A stretch of 64,000 bases of DNA from Symbiobacterium thermophilum IAM 14863 (GTDB lineage Bacteria > Bacillota > Sulfobacillia > Symbiobacteriales > Symbiobacteriaceae). Where the stretch lies: assembly GCF_000009905.1 (NCBI RefSeq), contig NC_006177.1, positions 3,296,595-3,360,594 of the forward strand, given 5' to 3'. The position numbers and the translations under genes were made by a program. Positions 23,701-32,362 of the stretch are shown here, piece by piece (position 1 is the first letter of the stretch; every line of letters starts with the position of its first letter). The notes beneath the pieces are model-generated. The model saw only the letters and a list, made by a program, of their open reading frames with translations. It was not told where the DNA came from and made no database searches.

Positions 23701-25580
23701 ATCGAGTAGGAGGGGGCGGCTAGCCCCCGTCCTCTCACACCACCGGACATGCGGGTCCGCATCCGGCGGTTCGCCAGGATTGACGAGTCGCTTCATAGCA
23801 TTCGGTCAGGCTTATCAGCCCCTGGGCACGCCAGTAGGCGTCGCCCAGGGCGCTGTTTAGTGGGCCACCTGCCATCCGCCACGGGCCTTTGCGGCTGTTG
23901 GCGAGTTGGTGGACTACCCATTCGGGCAAACCGAGGGCGCGCAACTCCCGAAAGCGCGTGCGTACACGCTTCCACTGCTTCCATACGCATGCTCGCAGCC
24001 GACGCTTCAGCCATCCTTCGAGTCTTTCAAAGGCTGACCTGGCATCGGAGAGCGCATAGTACCCAACCCAGCCCCGCAAGTAAGCATTCAGGCGCCGGAT
24101 TCGGTCCTCCATGCTCTGGCTGCGGTTGCGGTCCGTCAGCGTGCGGAGCTTGTCCTTCACGCGCTTCAGGCTCTTCGGGGCCAGCCGGATGCGCACTCCC
24201 CGGTGCTTGTAGAAACTAAACCCGAGGAACTGCCGCTTCCACGGCCGGTCCACTGCGCTCTTCTCCTCGTTGACCTTCAGCCGTAACCGCTCCTGCAGGA
24301 AGTGGCGCACGCTCCTGTAGACCCGTTCTCCCGCCCGCTTGCTGCGGACGTAGATGTTGCAGTCATCGGCGTACCGGACGAAGTGGTGCCCGCGGCGCTC
24401 CAGCTCCTTGTCGAGGTCATCCAGCAGGATGTTCGCCAGCAGCGGGCTCAGCGGACCGCCCTGCGGCGTCCCTTCCTCCGTCGCCACGACTACCCCGTTC
24501 AGCATGACCCCAGCCTGTAAGTACCGCCGGATCAGCCGCAGCACACGCTTATCCGTTACCCGCCGCGCCACGCGGGCCATCAGCACGTCGTGGTTGACCC
24601 GGTCGAAGAACTTCTCCAGGTCCATGTCCACGACCCAGTCGTACCCTTCCTCCACGTACTGACGTGCCTTCCTGACCGCATCATGACCCCGCCGCCCCGG
24701 CCGAAAGCCGTAGCTGGATTCGGAGAATGTCGGGTCAAAGATCGGCGTCAGTACTTGCAGGAGTGCCTGTTGGATCAGGCGGTCCATCACGGTGGGAATC
24801 CCCAGCATCCGCTTGCCGCCGCCCGGTTTCGGGATTTCGACCCGGCGGACTGGCTGCGGTCTGTAGGTCCCCTGGAGCAGTCCCTCACGGATGCGGCTCC
24901 ACTCCACGCGAATCTGGTCCCGCAGCCGTTCGGTGGGGACACCGTCCACGCCGGGAGCGCCTCCGTTCCGCTCCACCCGTTTCAGGGCGGCCAGCATGTT
25001 CTCCCTGGCCACCACCTGCTCCATCAGGTTGCTGTGCTCCCCGCGGGGTAACGTTCCGTCTTGTGCCGGCTGCCCACTCCGCCCTCTCGCCGTCCCTTGC
25101 GGCTTCACCGCTACCTCCGGCGAGCAGGTCCCGTTCGGGGTCTTCTGCGTTTGTCGCGGGCTGCTCGAACGCAACGGGTTCACCCCTTTCCTGACGTTCG
25201 GCCCTTCCCGGTTGGGGCGTCCCCCTGCCGGTACTATGGCCTTTGCTGACTTCTGCCGGTTCAGCTGCGTCTCCCGACGCAGGTTACCAGCGTTGCTGGC
25301 GTTCCCGGCAGATCTCCCCGGGTAAGAACGCTGACCTTCACCCCGCACCCGCCCCATCTACCGCACCGCCCTTTGGCAGCTTCGGGTTTTGCTGTGTTCG
25401 GCCAGCTCACCCGAGCGGCACAGCCTCCTATGGGGTTCGTGTTCCTCGGGTCGTGGCTTTGCCTCGGGCTTCCTTCAGATTCCGCCTCACGACGGACACC
25501 CTTGCCTTTGGCTAACGGGCTGGTGCTGCCTCGCCCGTAGCGGACTTTCACCGCCAAGTCAGCGCCCATGCCGGGCACAC
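23701..25580 (-). mobile_element. Group IIC intron, copy 2 (inside T-box leader of cysE)
   Basis: This copy reads the same as copy 1 over 23701-25585, on the same strand. Its 5' end (GTGTGCCCGG at 25580) directly follows the T-box terminator hairpin and TTTTCG. Its 3' end (CTACTCGAT, 23701) is 22 bases before the cysE start codon. It therefore interrupts the leader between terminator and coding region without touching either. Domain V is at about 23736-23776. Splicing would restore the leader TTTTCG-CTGTTTCGG and leave cysE-cysS intact. Confidence 0.95.
23735..25024 (-). CDS. ltrA: Group II intron reverse transcriptase/maturase (copy 2)
   Basis: The 429-residue protein is residue-for-residue identical to that of copy 1, with all RT motifs and the RYADD active site intact, so it should be functional. 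Because it is transcribed from the cysE-cysS promoter through the T-box terminator, its synthesis should follow cysteine limitation. The start codon (ATG, 25024) and the C-terminal run into domain V are as in copy 1. Confidence 0.93.
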   Translation of the reverse strand: MEQVVARENMLAALKRVERNGGAPGVDGVPTERLRDQIRVEWSRIREGLLQGTYRPQPVRRVEIPKPGGGKRMLGIPTVMDRLIQQALLQVLTPIFDPTFSESSYGFRPGRRGHDAVRKARQYVEEGYDWVVDMDLEKFFDRVNHDVLMARVARRVTDKRVLRLIRRYLQAGVMLNGVVVATEEGTPQGGPLSPLLANILLDDLDKELERRGHHFVRYADDCNIYVRSKRAGERVYRSVRHFLQERLRLKVNEEKSAVDRPWKRQFLGFSFYKHRGVRIRLAPKSLKRVKDKLRTLTDRNRSQSMEDRIRRLNAYLRGWVGYYALSDARSAFERLEGWLKRRLRACVWKQWKRVRTRFRELRALGLPEWVVHQLANSRKGPWRMAGGPLNSALGDAYWRAQGLISLTECYEATRQSWRTAGCGPACPVV

Positions 25581-25582
25581 CG

Positions 25583-25613
25583 AAAAGCCCGCCTCTGTCG
25601 GCCAGAGGCGGGC
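25583..25613 (-). terminator. T-box terminator, target of intron 2
   Basis: GCCCGCCTCT pairs with AGAGGCGGGC (25604-25613 with 25587-25596) around a 7-nt loop, followed by TTTT. The competing antiterminator would use the T-box sequence GGAACCGCGGG just upstream. The intron begins 2 bases after the T-tract. Confidence 0.9.
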
Positions 25614-25868
25614 AATCCCCGCGGTTCCACTCTGATTGGGCGCCTCGCCATGCGCCCCGCTCTCTCGGGTGCCAACACACCCTGTGCCGGATAACGGTGG
25701 CCTTCCGTGGGCGCCTAGCGGCCGCGGCACACCTGCCGCGCCCGTTCGGACCCCGGCTCCCGGGCGCATCTTCCCTGCGCTCGCCAGACCTCCGCTTGCA
25801 GCCTGTGGCGGTGGCTCTCTGTACAGGCTCCCGCAGGTACTTCTCCCGTTCGCTGCCTTTACGTTTGC
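25583..25868 (-). promoter_or_regulatory. T-box riboswitch (tRNA-Cys type) for cysE-cysS
   Basis: Minus-strand leader of about 285 bases with a Stem I (GAAGTACC, ACAGAGAGCC, GGCTGCAAG elements), an internal loop GAAGATGCG flanked by CCTGCG/CGCAGG, and the T-box core GAGTGGAACCGCGGG at 25618-25633. The codon TGC (25766-25768) in that loop is the probable specifier for Cys. The variable base of TGGA would pair with the U73 discriminator of tRNA-Cys. Downstream genes cysE and cysS agree. Confidence 0.9.
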
Positions 25869-25872
25869 TCTG

Positions 25873-25901
25873 ATTTTACGGGGGGGCGCCGAAGATGTCA
25901 A
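25873..25901 (-). promoter_or_regulatory. Promoter of the T-box-cysE-cysS transcript
   Basis: Minus-strand TTGACA (25896-25901) and TAAAAT (25873-25878) are 17 bases apart. The expected transcript start is near 25866, at the front of the T-box leader and just after the ispF stop. Confidence 0.88.
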
Positions 25902-25911
25902 GCGGGGTCCC

Positions 25912-26385
25912 TCACCGCCCGGCGATGAGGGCGACCGCATAGGCGGCGATGCCCTCTTCGCGACCGACGAAGCCCATCTGCTCGTTGGTCGTGGCCTTGA
26001 TGCTGACCCGGCGCGGCTCGACGCCCAGCACGGCGCCGATCCGCTCCCGCATCGCCGGCACGTAGGGCCCGATCTTCGGCCGCTCGGCCACCACGGTGAT
26101 GTCGCAGTTTACGGGCCGGTAACCCTCCTCGGCCAGCAGACCCACCACCCGGCGGAGCAGGTCCAGGGAGTTGGCCCCCGCCCACGCCGGGTCCGTCGGC
26201 GGAAAGTGCGTGCCGATGTCTCCCAGCCCGGCGGCCCCGAGCAAGGCGTCCATGAGGGCGTGCAGGGCCACGTCCGCGTCGGAGTGCCCCTCCAAGCCCC
26301 GCTTGCTGGGGATCTCCACGCCGCCCAGGACCAGCGGCCTCCCGGGGACCAGCCGGTGAACGTCGTAACCGAAGCCGATCAGCAT
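25912..26385 (-). CDS. ispF: 2-C-methyl-D-erythritol 2,4-cyclodiphosphate synthase
   Basis: IspF performs the cyclising step of the MEP isoprenoid pathway. The 157-residue protein has the metal ligands D8 and H10 (GFGYDVHRL), the [26 protein letters not shown] region and FPPTD. The C-terminal half shows the standard [25 protein letters not shown]. It overlaps the ispD end by 7 bases; the two form an operon with the PIN/TRAM gene. The cysE promoter begins 10 bases beyond its stop codon. Confidence 0.95.
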   Translation of the reverse strand: MLIGFGYDVHRLVPGRPLVLGGVEIPSKRGLEGHSDADVALHALMDALLGAAGLGDIGTHFPPTDPAWAGANSLDLLRRVVGLLAEEGYRPVNCDITVVAERPKIGPYVPAMRERIGAVLGVEPRRVSIKATTNEQMGFVGREEGIAAYAVALIAGR

Positions 26386-27089
26386 TGTCGCGCCTCCTCC
26401 TCCAGCAGCAGCTCCGCCAGGCGGAAGTCCGTCGGCGTGGTCAGCTTGAGGTTGCCCGGATGGCCCCGGTAGACCCGCACGGGCACGCCGATGCGCTCCA
26501 CCAGCGACGCGTCGTCCGTGCCCAGGAAACCGTCCGCGATCGCCTGGCGGAAGGCCCGTACCAGCACATCAGCCCAGAACACCTGCGGGGTCTGCACCGC
26601 CCACAGCATCGACCGGTCCGGCGTCGCCACCACCACGCCGTCCGGCCCCACCTGCTTGATGGTATCCTGCACGGGCACCGCGACCACCTGGGCCGGATGG
26701 TCGGCCGCCGCCTGAAGCACGCCCTTCAGCACGTCGGCGGTGAGCAGGGGGCGGGCAGCGTCGTGGACGGCGACGATGCGGGGGCGGGAATGGACCGCCT
26801 GCAGGGCGGCCCACACCGAATCCTGCCGCTCCGCGCCGCCCTGGACGATGCGCGTCACCTTGGGCATGTGGCCCACCAGAGCGCGGGTCGCCTCCACGTC
26901 GCCCGCGGCGATGACGATCTCGTCCACCAGGGGGCACTCGCTGAACCGCCTGACGGTGCGCACCAGCACCGGCTCGCCGCGGAGGGGGAGGAACTGCTTG
27001 GCAGTTCCTCCCCCCATGCGCCTGCCCGACCCTGCGGCCGGGATGATCACGCTGACCGGGACCTGCAGCCCCCCTGCATGAATGCTCAC
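26379..27089 (-). CDS. ispD: 2-C-methyl-D-erythritol 4-phosphate cytidylyltransferase
   Basis: IspD joins CTP to methylerythritol phosphate in the MEP pathway. The 236-residue protein has the nucleotide-binding motif [31 protein letters not shown], the VPVQDTIK segment and [11 protein letters not shown]. The GTG start overlaps the stop of the PIN/TRAM gene (GTGA). Expression is therefore coupled in the order PIN/TRAM-ispD-ispF. Confidence 0.95.
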   Translation of the reverse strand: MSIHAGGLQVPVSVIIPAAGSGRRMGGGTAKQFLPLRGEPVLVRTVRRFSECPLVDEIVIAAGDVEATRALVGHMPKVTRIVQGGAERQDSVWAALQAVHSRPRIVAVHDAARPLLTADVLKGVLQAAADHPAQVVAVPVQDTIKQVGPDGVVVATPDRSMLWAVQTPQVFWADVLVRAFRQAIADGFLGTDDASLVERIGVPVRVYRGHPGNLKLTTPTDFRLAELLLEEEARQC

Positions 27090-28195
27090 GGCGCCACCTT
27101 CTCCACCGTCATCTTCGGCTTGGCGAAGATCATGCGGCCGGCTGCCGTCTGGATGACCGACGTGACCAGCACGTCGATGGTGTCTCCGATGTAGCGCTTG
27201 CCGCCGTCCACCACGATCATCGTGCCGTCGTCCAGGTACCCGACGCCCTGGCCGGGTTCCTTTCCGTCCTTCACCACGGAGACGGTCATCTCCTCCCCGG
27301 GCAGGACGATCGGCTTCAGGGCGTTGGCCAGCTCATTGATGTTGAGCACCCGGACGCCCTGCAGCCCGGCCACCTTGTTCAGGTTGAAGTCGTTGGTGAC
27401 GACGACGCCGCCCAGCATCTTTGCCAGCTTGAGCAGCTTGATGTCCACCTCGGCCGCGTCGATCTCGCCCTCGTAGATGCGCACATCCGCGCCCGGCAGC
27501 TTCTGGATCTCGCTCAGAATGTCGAGCCCCCGCCGGCCCCGGTTGCGCTTCAGCACATCCGGGGAGTCGGCGATGTGGCGCAGCTCCTCCAGGACCACGG
27601 ACGGGACGACCAGCGGCCCCTCCAGGAATCCGGCCGCCACGATGTCGGCGATCCGGCCGTCGATGATGACCGAGGTGTCCAGGATCTTCGGCCGGCTGAC
27701 CCCCCGGTACTCCTGGTGCTTGCTATGGGCCTGCGAGCCCGCGGCATGCTCCTTCCTGGCCGAGCGGCTGAAGATGGAGGAAAAGGCCTCGCTTACCTCC
27801 TCCCGCTTGCGGGTGGTCACCGTCATGCCGAGGTAGCCGAAGATCACCGCGCTGAGAACCGAGATCACACCGCCAAACAGCGGAATCTTGCCCGTAAAGA
27901 CGCTGAGAAGGGCCGCAATCAACAGCCCGCTTATGAGTCCAACAGATCCCAGTATGATATCGATGAATGCAGTACGAGCCAGCCGGCCTTCAAGCCAGGT
28001 CACGAATGGGTAGAGTCCGAAGCCCACCAGACCGCCCACCAGACTGCCGACGGCGAAGAACAGAAGGGTAAAGCCCCAGTGCTCCGGAACCGAGAGCAAA
28101 AGCGCCACGCTCTCGCGCCAGAGGAACGTGGAGCCGAAACCGCTCAGGACGCCCGCGATGGTCAGCACGATCCGCAGGTTCTTTCTCAACACCAT
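27086..28195 (-). CDS. YacL-type membrane PIN/TRAM-domain protein
   Basis: The 369-residue product has four N-terminal membrane helices (about 8-130), a PIN nuclease-like domain (KILDTSVIIDGRIADI with acidic residues, then VTNDFNLNKVA) and a C-terminal TRAM RNA-binding domain (LPGEEMTVSVVKDGKEPGQGVGYLDDGTMIVVDGG). This architecture is that of B. subtilis YacL, in the same place upstream of ispD. Its biological target is not established. ATG follows AAGGAGGTGA. Confidence 0.92.
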   Translation of the reverse strand: MVLRKNLRIVLTIAGVLSGFGSTFLWRESVALLLSVPEHWGFTLLFFAVGSLVGGLVGFGLYPFVTWLEGRLARTAFIDIILGSVGLISGLLIAALLSVFTGKIPLFGGVISVLSAVIFGYLGMTVTTRKREEVSEAFSSIFSRSARKEHAAGSQAHSKHQEYRGVSRPKILDTSVIIDGRIADIVAAGFLEGPLVVPSVVLEELRHIADSPDVLKRNRGRRGLDILSEIQKLPGADVRIYEGEIDAAEVDIKLLKLAKMLGGVVVTNDFNLNKVAGLQGVRVLNINELANALKPIVLPGEEMTVSVVKDGKEPGQGVGYLDDGTMIVVDGGKRYIGDTIDVLVTSVIQTAAGRMIFAKPKMTVEKVAP

Positions 28196-28314
28196 TCACC
28201 TCCTTCTGCAGATTGGGAGGGCGTTCAGCCCGGATCCGCGCCCCCCTGTTTATGAGACGAACCAGAAAAGGTGCAGGTTCGCACCCCGACCCGAACAGTT
28301 GGCGAAAGGCGAGG

Positions 28315-28334
28315 GGCGCCGGACACCCGGCGCC
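28315..28334 (-). terminator. Hairpin after carD
   Basis: GGCGCCGG/CCGGCGCC form an 8-bp stem 3 bases after the carD stop, followed by CCTCGCCTTTC. The U-tract is poor. Confidence 0.55.
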
Positions 28335-28337
28335 GCC

Positions 28338-28817
28338 TCACTGGGCGAGAACGCGGTCCAGAAGCGAGCTTGCCTGTTCCAGCTCCAGGCCTCGGATCAA
28401 CACGATCTCGGACAGGAGGATCTGCCGCGCGCTGTCCAGCATCTTGCGTTCCCCCGTGGACAGCCCCTTCTCCCGCTCTCGCTGCGACAGCGTACGCACG
28501 ACCTCGGCCAGTGCGAGGACGTCGCCGCTGCGGATCTTCTCCATGTTCATCCGGTAGCGGTGGTTCCAGTTCTTCTCCGCCTGGGTCGGCCGGGATCGCA
28601 GCACCTCCAGCACCTGCTGGAAGACCTGCTCGGACATCACCGCGCGCAGCCCCGTGCTCTGCGGACCGTCGCAGGGCACAAGCACCTGCATGTCGGCCAC
28701 CGGCAGCCGCAGGACGTAGTAGCGCTTCCGCTCCCCCAGCACCTCCCGGTCCTCGATGGCCTCGATGATGCCGGCGCCGTGCATCGGGTACACGACCTTG
28801 TCGCCCACCTGGAACAC
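28338..28817 (-). CDS. carD: CarD/CdnL-family transcription factor
   Basis: CarD-type proteins bind the RNA polymerase beta subunit and stabilise open promoter complexes, especially at rRNA promoters. The 159-residue protein begins with the RNAP-interacting Tudor-like domain (FQVGDKVVYPMHGAGIIEAIEDRE, YYVLRLPVADMQVLVP) and has the helical DNA-binding C-terminus (NWNHRYRMNMEKIRSGDVLALAEVVRTL). The GTG start follows GGTGGGGGTGATCCG. It is transcribed alone. Confidence 0.93.
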   Translation of the reverse strand: MFQVGDKVVYPMHGAGIIEAIEDREVLGERKRYYVLRLPVADMQVLVPCDGPQSTGLRAVMSEQVFQQVLEVLRSRPTQAEKNWNHRYRMNMEKIRSGDVLALAEVVRTLSQREREKGLSTGERKMLDSARQILLSEIVLIRGLELEQASSLLDRVLAQ

Positions 28818-28999
28818 CGGATCACCCCCACCTGCTCCCGTGCCCCGCGGCAGCGAAACCCTCCGCCCGTGCTCAGCTTACCAGACACGCACGACCTTTG
28901 TCAAGAAAAGTTTAATTATATGATGTTTGATTCGCTGGTGTCAATAGCCAAGAGAATCGTCTGACAACCACGAAAGCATGAACCTGACGGACTCCTGGC

Positions 29000-29028
29000 T
29001 TGACGCCCCCGGGGGCCAGCCGTACAAT
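29000..29028 (+). promoter_or_regulatory. Promoter of tRNA-Ala(CGC)
   Basis: TTGACG (29000-29005) and TACAAT (29023-29028) are 17 bases apart, ending 12 bases before the tRNA. Confidence 0.85.
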
Positions 29029-29040
29029 GGGAGCAGCAAC

Positions 29041-29116
29041 GGGGCTATAGCTCAGTTGGGAGAGCGCGTGAATCGCACTCACGAGGTCGGGGGTTCGAGT
29101 CCCCTTAGCTCCACCA
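29041..29116 (+). tRNA. tRNA-Ala (anticodon CGC)
   Basis: Acceptor stem GGGGCTA/TAGCTCC, D-stem GCTC/GAGC, anticodon stem CGTGA/TCACG with loop ATCGCAC, and T-stem GGGGG/CCCCT form a cloverleaf. The anticodon CGC reads GCG (Ala). The discriminator is A and CCA is encoded. Confidence 0.94.
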
Positions 29117-29171
29117 AACCGAGGGCGGAGGCCAGCCCCTCCGCCCTCCATTGTTTGCCAGACGCCGCCGT

Positions 29172-29200
29172 TTGTCCCCGTCGTGCCCCTCTGCTACAAT
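29172..29200 (+). promoter_or_regulatory. Promoter upstream of the CGC-motif protein gene
   Basis: TTGTCC (29172-29177) and TACAAT (29195-29200) are 17 bases apart, about 80 bases before the start codon of the next gene. Confidence 0.7.
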
Positions 29201-29280
29201 AGAACCAGCCAGGAACCGTCAACCGGCGTCGCATTCCCGGGCACCCCTGGCCCGCGACGGGACTGAGAGGTGAGTCTTCG

Positions 29281-29679
29281 ATGAAGGACCTGCTGTGCGA
29301 CCAGTTTCAGGAAACGGTGAGCGAGTGCCTCATCCGTCACCGCAGCGTGCTGGATATCATGGCGAAGTACCAGGAGTCCAACGCCCGCGTCAACCGGGCG
29401 CTCACGAAGTCGGTGACCTCCTGCGGCTGCATCGAGATTCACGGCACCAAGCAGCGCTACCCCCAGGACGCGACGCTGGAACAGCTGCGGGATCACGCGA
29501 TGGAGCACATCACCGGCAAGCTGTGCGACCACTGCCGCGAGGTGATCGAGGCGGAGATCGGCAACAACCTCTTCTACCTCGCCGCGCTGTGCAACGTGCT
29601 CGACCTCAACCTCTACGACGTCCTGTTGAAGGAGCACAAGAAGCTGAGCGCCCTGGGACTGTACAACTTCGCGGACTGA
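29281..29679 (+). CDS. Conserved cysteine-containing protein of Clostridia-type Firmicutes
   Basis: The 132-residue cytoplasmic product is largely helical. It has a TSCGCIEIHG motif (about 47-56) and a CDHCREVIEAEIG motif (about 82-94), which could bind a metal. Similar proteins occur in Clostridia and are sometimes labelled DUF1573; I cannot confirm that assignment and no function is known. ATG follows TGAGAGGTGAGTCTTCG. It has its own promoter and a strong terminator, so it is a single-gene unit facing disA. Confidence 0.75.
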   Translation: MKDLLCDQFQETVSECLIRHRSVLDIMAKYQESNARVNRALTKSVTSCGCIEIHGTKQRYPQDATLEQLRDHAMEHITGKLCDHCREVIEAEIGNNLFYLAALCNVLDLNLYDVLLKEHKKLSALGLYNFAD

Positions 29680-29705
29680 CCCGGCAGGCAAGACACAGGA
29701 AAATG

Positions 29706-29733
29706 GCCCGAGCCAGGCTGCTCGGGCTTTTTT
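29706..29733 (+). terminator. Rho-independent terminator
   Basis: GCCCGAGC (29706-29713) pairs with GCTCGGGC (29720-29727), followed by TTTTTT. It ends the CGC-motif protein gene and separates it from convergent disA. Confidence 0.92.
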
Positions 29734-29741
29734 CGTTGGCG

Positions 29742-30797
29742 CTACAGCTGCCGCTCCAGGGCGAACTGCATCCGCATCCGGCGCAGCCCCTCCTGGATCG
29801 CCCGCGCCCGCACCTCGCCGATGCCCTCCACGTCGTCCAGCTCCTCCAGCGAGGCGGCGAGCACGCGCTGCAGCCGGCCAAACCGGGCCACCAAGTTCTC
29901 AATGACAGCGGCGGGCAGCCGGGGGATGCGCCGGAGCATGCGGTAGCCCCGGGCACCCAGGGGGCTGTCCAGCGCGCCGGCGCCCAGCAGCCGGGCGACG
30001 GCTGCCAGGTCCTGCAGCTCCTCGTACGTCCACTCGGCCATCTGCTGCCGAAGCGCCGCCGCGTGCTGAGGGTCATCGGTGCTGGCGTAGTCGCGGATGA
30101 TGAGCAGCCCCTCCGCCGCCACGCCGGCCAGCAGCTCCTCCAGCTGCATCGCCACCAGCCGGCCCTCCGTGCCCAGCTCGACGATGTACCGCTCGATCTC
30201 CTTCCCGATGCGCAGCAACATCTCGGTGCGCTGCACCACCAGCGCCACATCCAGCGCGCTGACCATGTCGTCCAGCTCCAGCGCGGAGAGGCGGGCCACC
30301 GCCTGGTCCCGGACCAGCTTGTACTTCTCCAGGGTCTGCAGGGCCTGGTTGGCCTTGGTCAGGACCACGGCGAAGTCCCGCAGGATGTACTTCATCGGGC
30401 CCTTGTACAGCGTGATCAGGTCCCGGCGCTGGGAGATGGAGATCACCAACTCGCCGGTCTGTCGGGCCACCCGCTCCGCCGTGCGGTGGCGGGTGCCCGT
30501 CTCGCTGGTGGGGATCGACGGGTCGGGCACCAGCATGGCGTTCGCATAGAGGATGCGCTGGGCGTCCCGGGTGAGGATGATCGCCCCGTCCATCTTGGCC
30601 AGCTCGTACAGCCGCGTGGGCGTGAACTCGCAGTCCAGGCGGAAACCCCCGTCCACGAGCGCCAGGACCTCCGGGGAGTCGCCGACGACGATCAGCGACC
30701 CGGTCCTGGCCAGCAGGATGGACTCCAGCCCCTCCCGCAGCGCGGTGCCGGGGGCGAGTTGCTGCAGCACCTGCCAGAAGCCGCTTCGGTCCTCCAT
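29742..30797 (-). CDS. disA: DNA integrity scanning diadenylate cyclase DisA
   Basis: DisA makes cyclic di-AMP and scans DNA before sporulation. The 351-residue protein has the diadenylate cyclase site DGA (70-72) and RHR (103-105) in the N-terminal domain, a helical linker and a C-terminal helix-hairpin-helix DNA-binding region (LRRIPRLPAAVIENLVARFG, LEELDDVEGIGEVRARAIQEGL). Length is standard. It follows radA with a 22-base gap, the conserved pair in Firmicutes. Confidence 0.96.
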   Translation of the reverse strand: MEDRSGFWQVLQQLAPGTALREGLESILLARTGSLIVVGDSPEVLALVDGGFRLDCEFTPTRLYELAKMDGAIILTRDAQRILYANAMLVPDPSIPTSETGTRHRTAERVARQTGELVISISQRRDLITLYKGPMKYILRDFAVVLTKANQALQTLEKYKLVRDQAVARLSALELDDMVSALDVALVVQRTEMLLRIGKEIERYIVELGTEGRLVAMQLEELLAGVAAEGLLIIRDYASTDDPQHAAALRQQMAEWTYEELQDLAAVARLLGAGALDSPLGARGYRMLRRIPRLPAAVIENLVARFGRLQRVLAASLEELDDVEGIGEVRARAIQEGLRRMRMQFALERQL

Positions 30798-30819
30798 CCC
30801 CGCACCCCCTGCGCGCGGC

Positions 30820-32190
30820 TCAGCGGCCGAGGGCCGCCTCGAGTCCTTCCATCACCGTCTCCACGCCGACCAGTTCCACGTCGGTCTTCATGCTTAGGCT
30901 ACGGAGGTTCGCCCGTGGCAATACCATGCGGTCGAAACCCATCTTCTCGGCCTCGCGAATGCGCTGGTCGATGCGGGACACCGCCCGCACCTCGCCGGCC
31001 AGCCCGACCTCGCCCACGACCACCGTACGCGGGTCGGGAGGCTGGTCCCGGAAGCTGGAGGCCAGGGCCACCGCCAGGGCCAGGTCGATCGCGGGCTCCG
31101 CCAGCCGCACCCCGCCCGCCACCTTGACGTAGGCGTCATGGTTGCCCAGCAGCAGTCCCACCCGCTTCTCCAGCACCGCGATGATCAGCTGCAGCCGGTT
31201 CAGGTCGATGCCCTCCGCGGTCCGCCGCGGCGTCACGAAGGTGGACGCGCTCACCAGCGCCTGCACCTCCACCAGGAGCGGCCGGGTGCCCTCCATCGCC
31301 GGCATGACCACGGAGCCCGCCACCTCCACCGGCCGCTCCGCCAGGAACAGCTGGGAGGCGTTGCCGACCGGCGCCAGGCCCGCGTCCCGCATCTCGAAGA
31401 TGCCAATCTCATTCGTGGAGCCGAAGCGGTTTTTCACCGCGCGCAGGATCCGGAAGCTGGCGTGCCGGTCGCCCTCGAAGTAGAGAACGGTGTCCACGAT
31501 ATGCTCCAGTACCCGCGGGCCGGCCAGGGAGCCCTCTTTGGTGACGTGGCCCACGATAAAGATGGCGAGGTTCTGCCCCTTCGCCACCCGGAGCAGCTGG
31601 GCGGCGCACTCCCGCACCTGGCTGACGGAGCCGGGGGCGGAAGGCAGGTCGGGGCGGAAGACCGTCTGGATGGAGTCGACGATGAGCAGCCGGGGGGCCA
31701 CCTGGGCCGCGTGGTGCGCGATGGCCTCCAGGTTCGTCTCGGCCAGCACCAGAAGGCGCGGGTGGATGGTCCCCAACCGGTCGGCTCGCATCCGGATCTG
31801 CCTGGCGGACTCCTCGCCGGAGGCATAGAGCACGGTGCCGTGCTGCCGGGCCACGCCGGCCGCCAGCTGCAGCAGCAGGGTCGACTTGCCGATGCCCGGG
31901 TCGCCGCCCACCAGCACGAAAGAGCCGGGCACGATGCCGCCGCCCAGCACCCGGTCCAGCTCGTCCATGCCCGTCTCCAGCCGCTGCGCGTCCTCGGTCT
32001 CCACCTCCCCGATCGCCAGCGGCGGCCCGCCCGTGCCCGGGTCAGACGTCAGCAGGCCCCGCCCGCCCGGCGGGTTCACGGGCTCCTCCACCATGGTGTT
32101 CCAGGCACCGCAGCCGGGGCACCGCCCCATCCACCGCGGCGACTCGTAGCCGCACTCCTGACAAAAGAAGGCGCTCCTGGACTTCGCCAA
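30820..32190 (-). CDS. radA: DNA repair protein RadA
   Basis: RadA is a hexameric ATPase that aids recombination branch migration. The 456-residue protein has a zinc finger (CQECGYESPRWMGRCPGCG), Walker A GGDPGIGKST, the KNRFG motif (VKNRFGSTNE) and a C-terminal Lon-like domain (GGVRLAEPAIDLALAVALASS). The TTG at 32190 is chosen because GGGGAGG lies 8 bases upstream and the sequence then starts MAKSRSAF, as in known RadA. A GTG 22 codons upstream lacks a ribosome binding site. Confidence 0.94.
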   Translation of the reverse strand: MAKSRSAFFCQECGYESPRWMGRCPGCGAWNTMVEEPVNPPGGRGLLTSDPGTGGPPLAIGEVETEDAQRLETGMDELDRVLGGGIVPGSFVLVGGDPGIGKSTLLLQLAAGVARQHGTVLYASGEESARQIRMRADRLGTIHPRLLVLAETNLEAIAHHAAQVAPRLLIVDSIQTVFRPDLPSAPGSVSQVRECAAQLLRVAKGQNLAIFIVGHVTKEGSLAGPRVLEHIVDTVLYFEGDRHASFRILRAVKNRFGSTNEIGIFEMRDAGLAPVGNASQLFLAERPVEVAGSVVMPAMEGTRPLLVEVQALVSASTFVTPRRTAEGIDLNRLQLIIAVLEKRVGLLLGNHDAYVKVAGGVRLAEPAIDLALAVALASSFRDQPPDPRTVVVGEVGLAGEVRAVSRIDQRIREAEKMGFDRMVLPRANLRSLSMKTDVELVGVETVMEGLEAALGR

Positions 32191-32362
32191 CGCCACTGCC
32201 TCCCCGTCGTCCTCGGTCCGGTCTTGTTTCGGGGCGAGGCCCGCCCCCTCCTGCACGCGGCGCGCCGGCGCCCCGGATGCGCGCGGCAGGGGCTGTCCGC
32301 CCGTCGCCCGCGGCGCACAGCACGGACCGCCCCGCGGACGACACGGGACCCGTGAGTGCAGA

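Noticed and set aside
13570-25585. Composite transposon formed by the two repeats
   Set aside because: The repeats are group II introns with RT/maturase, no transposase or terminal inverted repeats, and the genes between them are ordinary core genes in conserved order.
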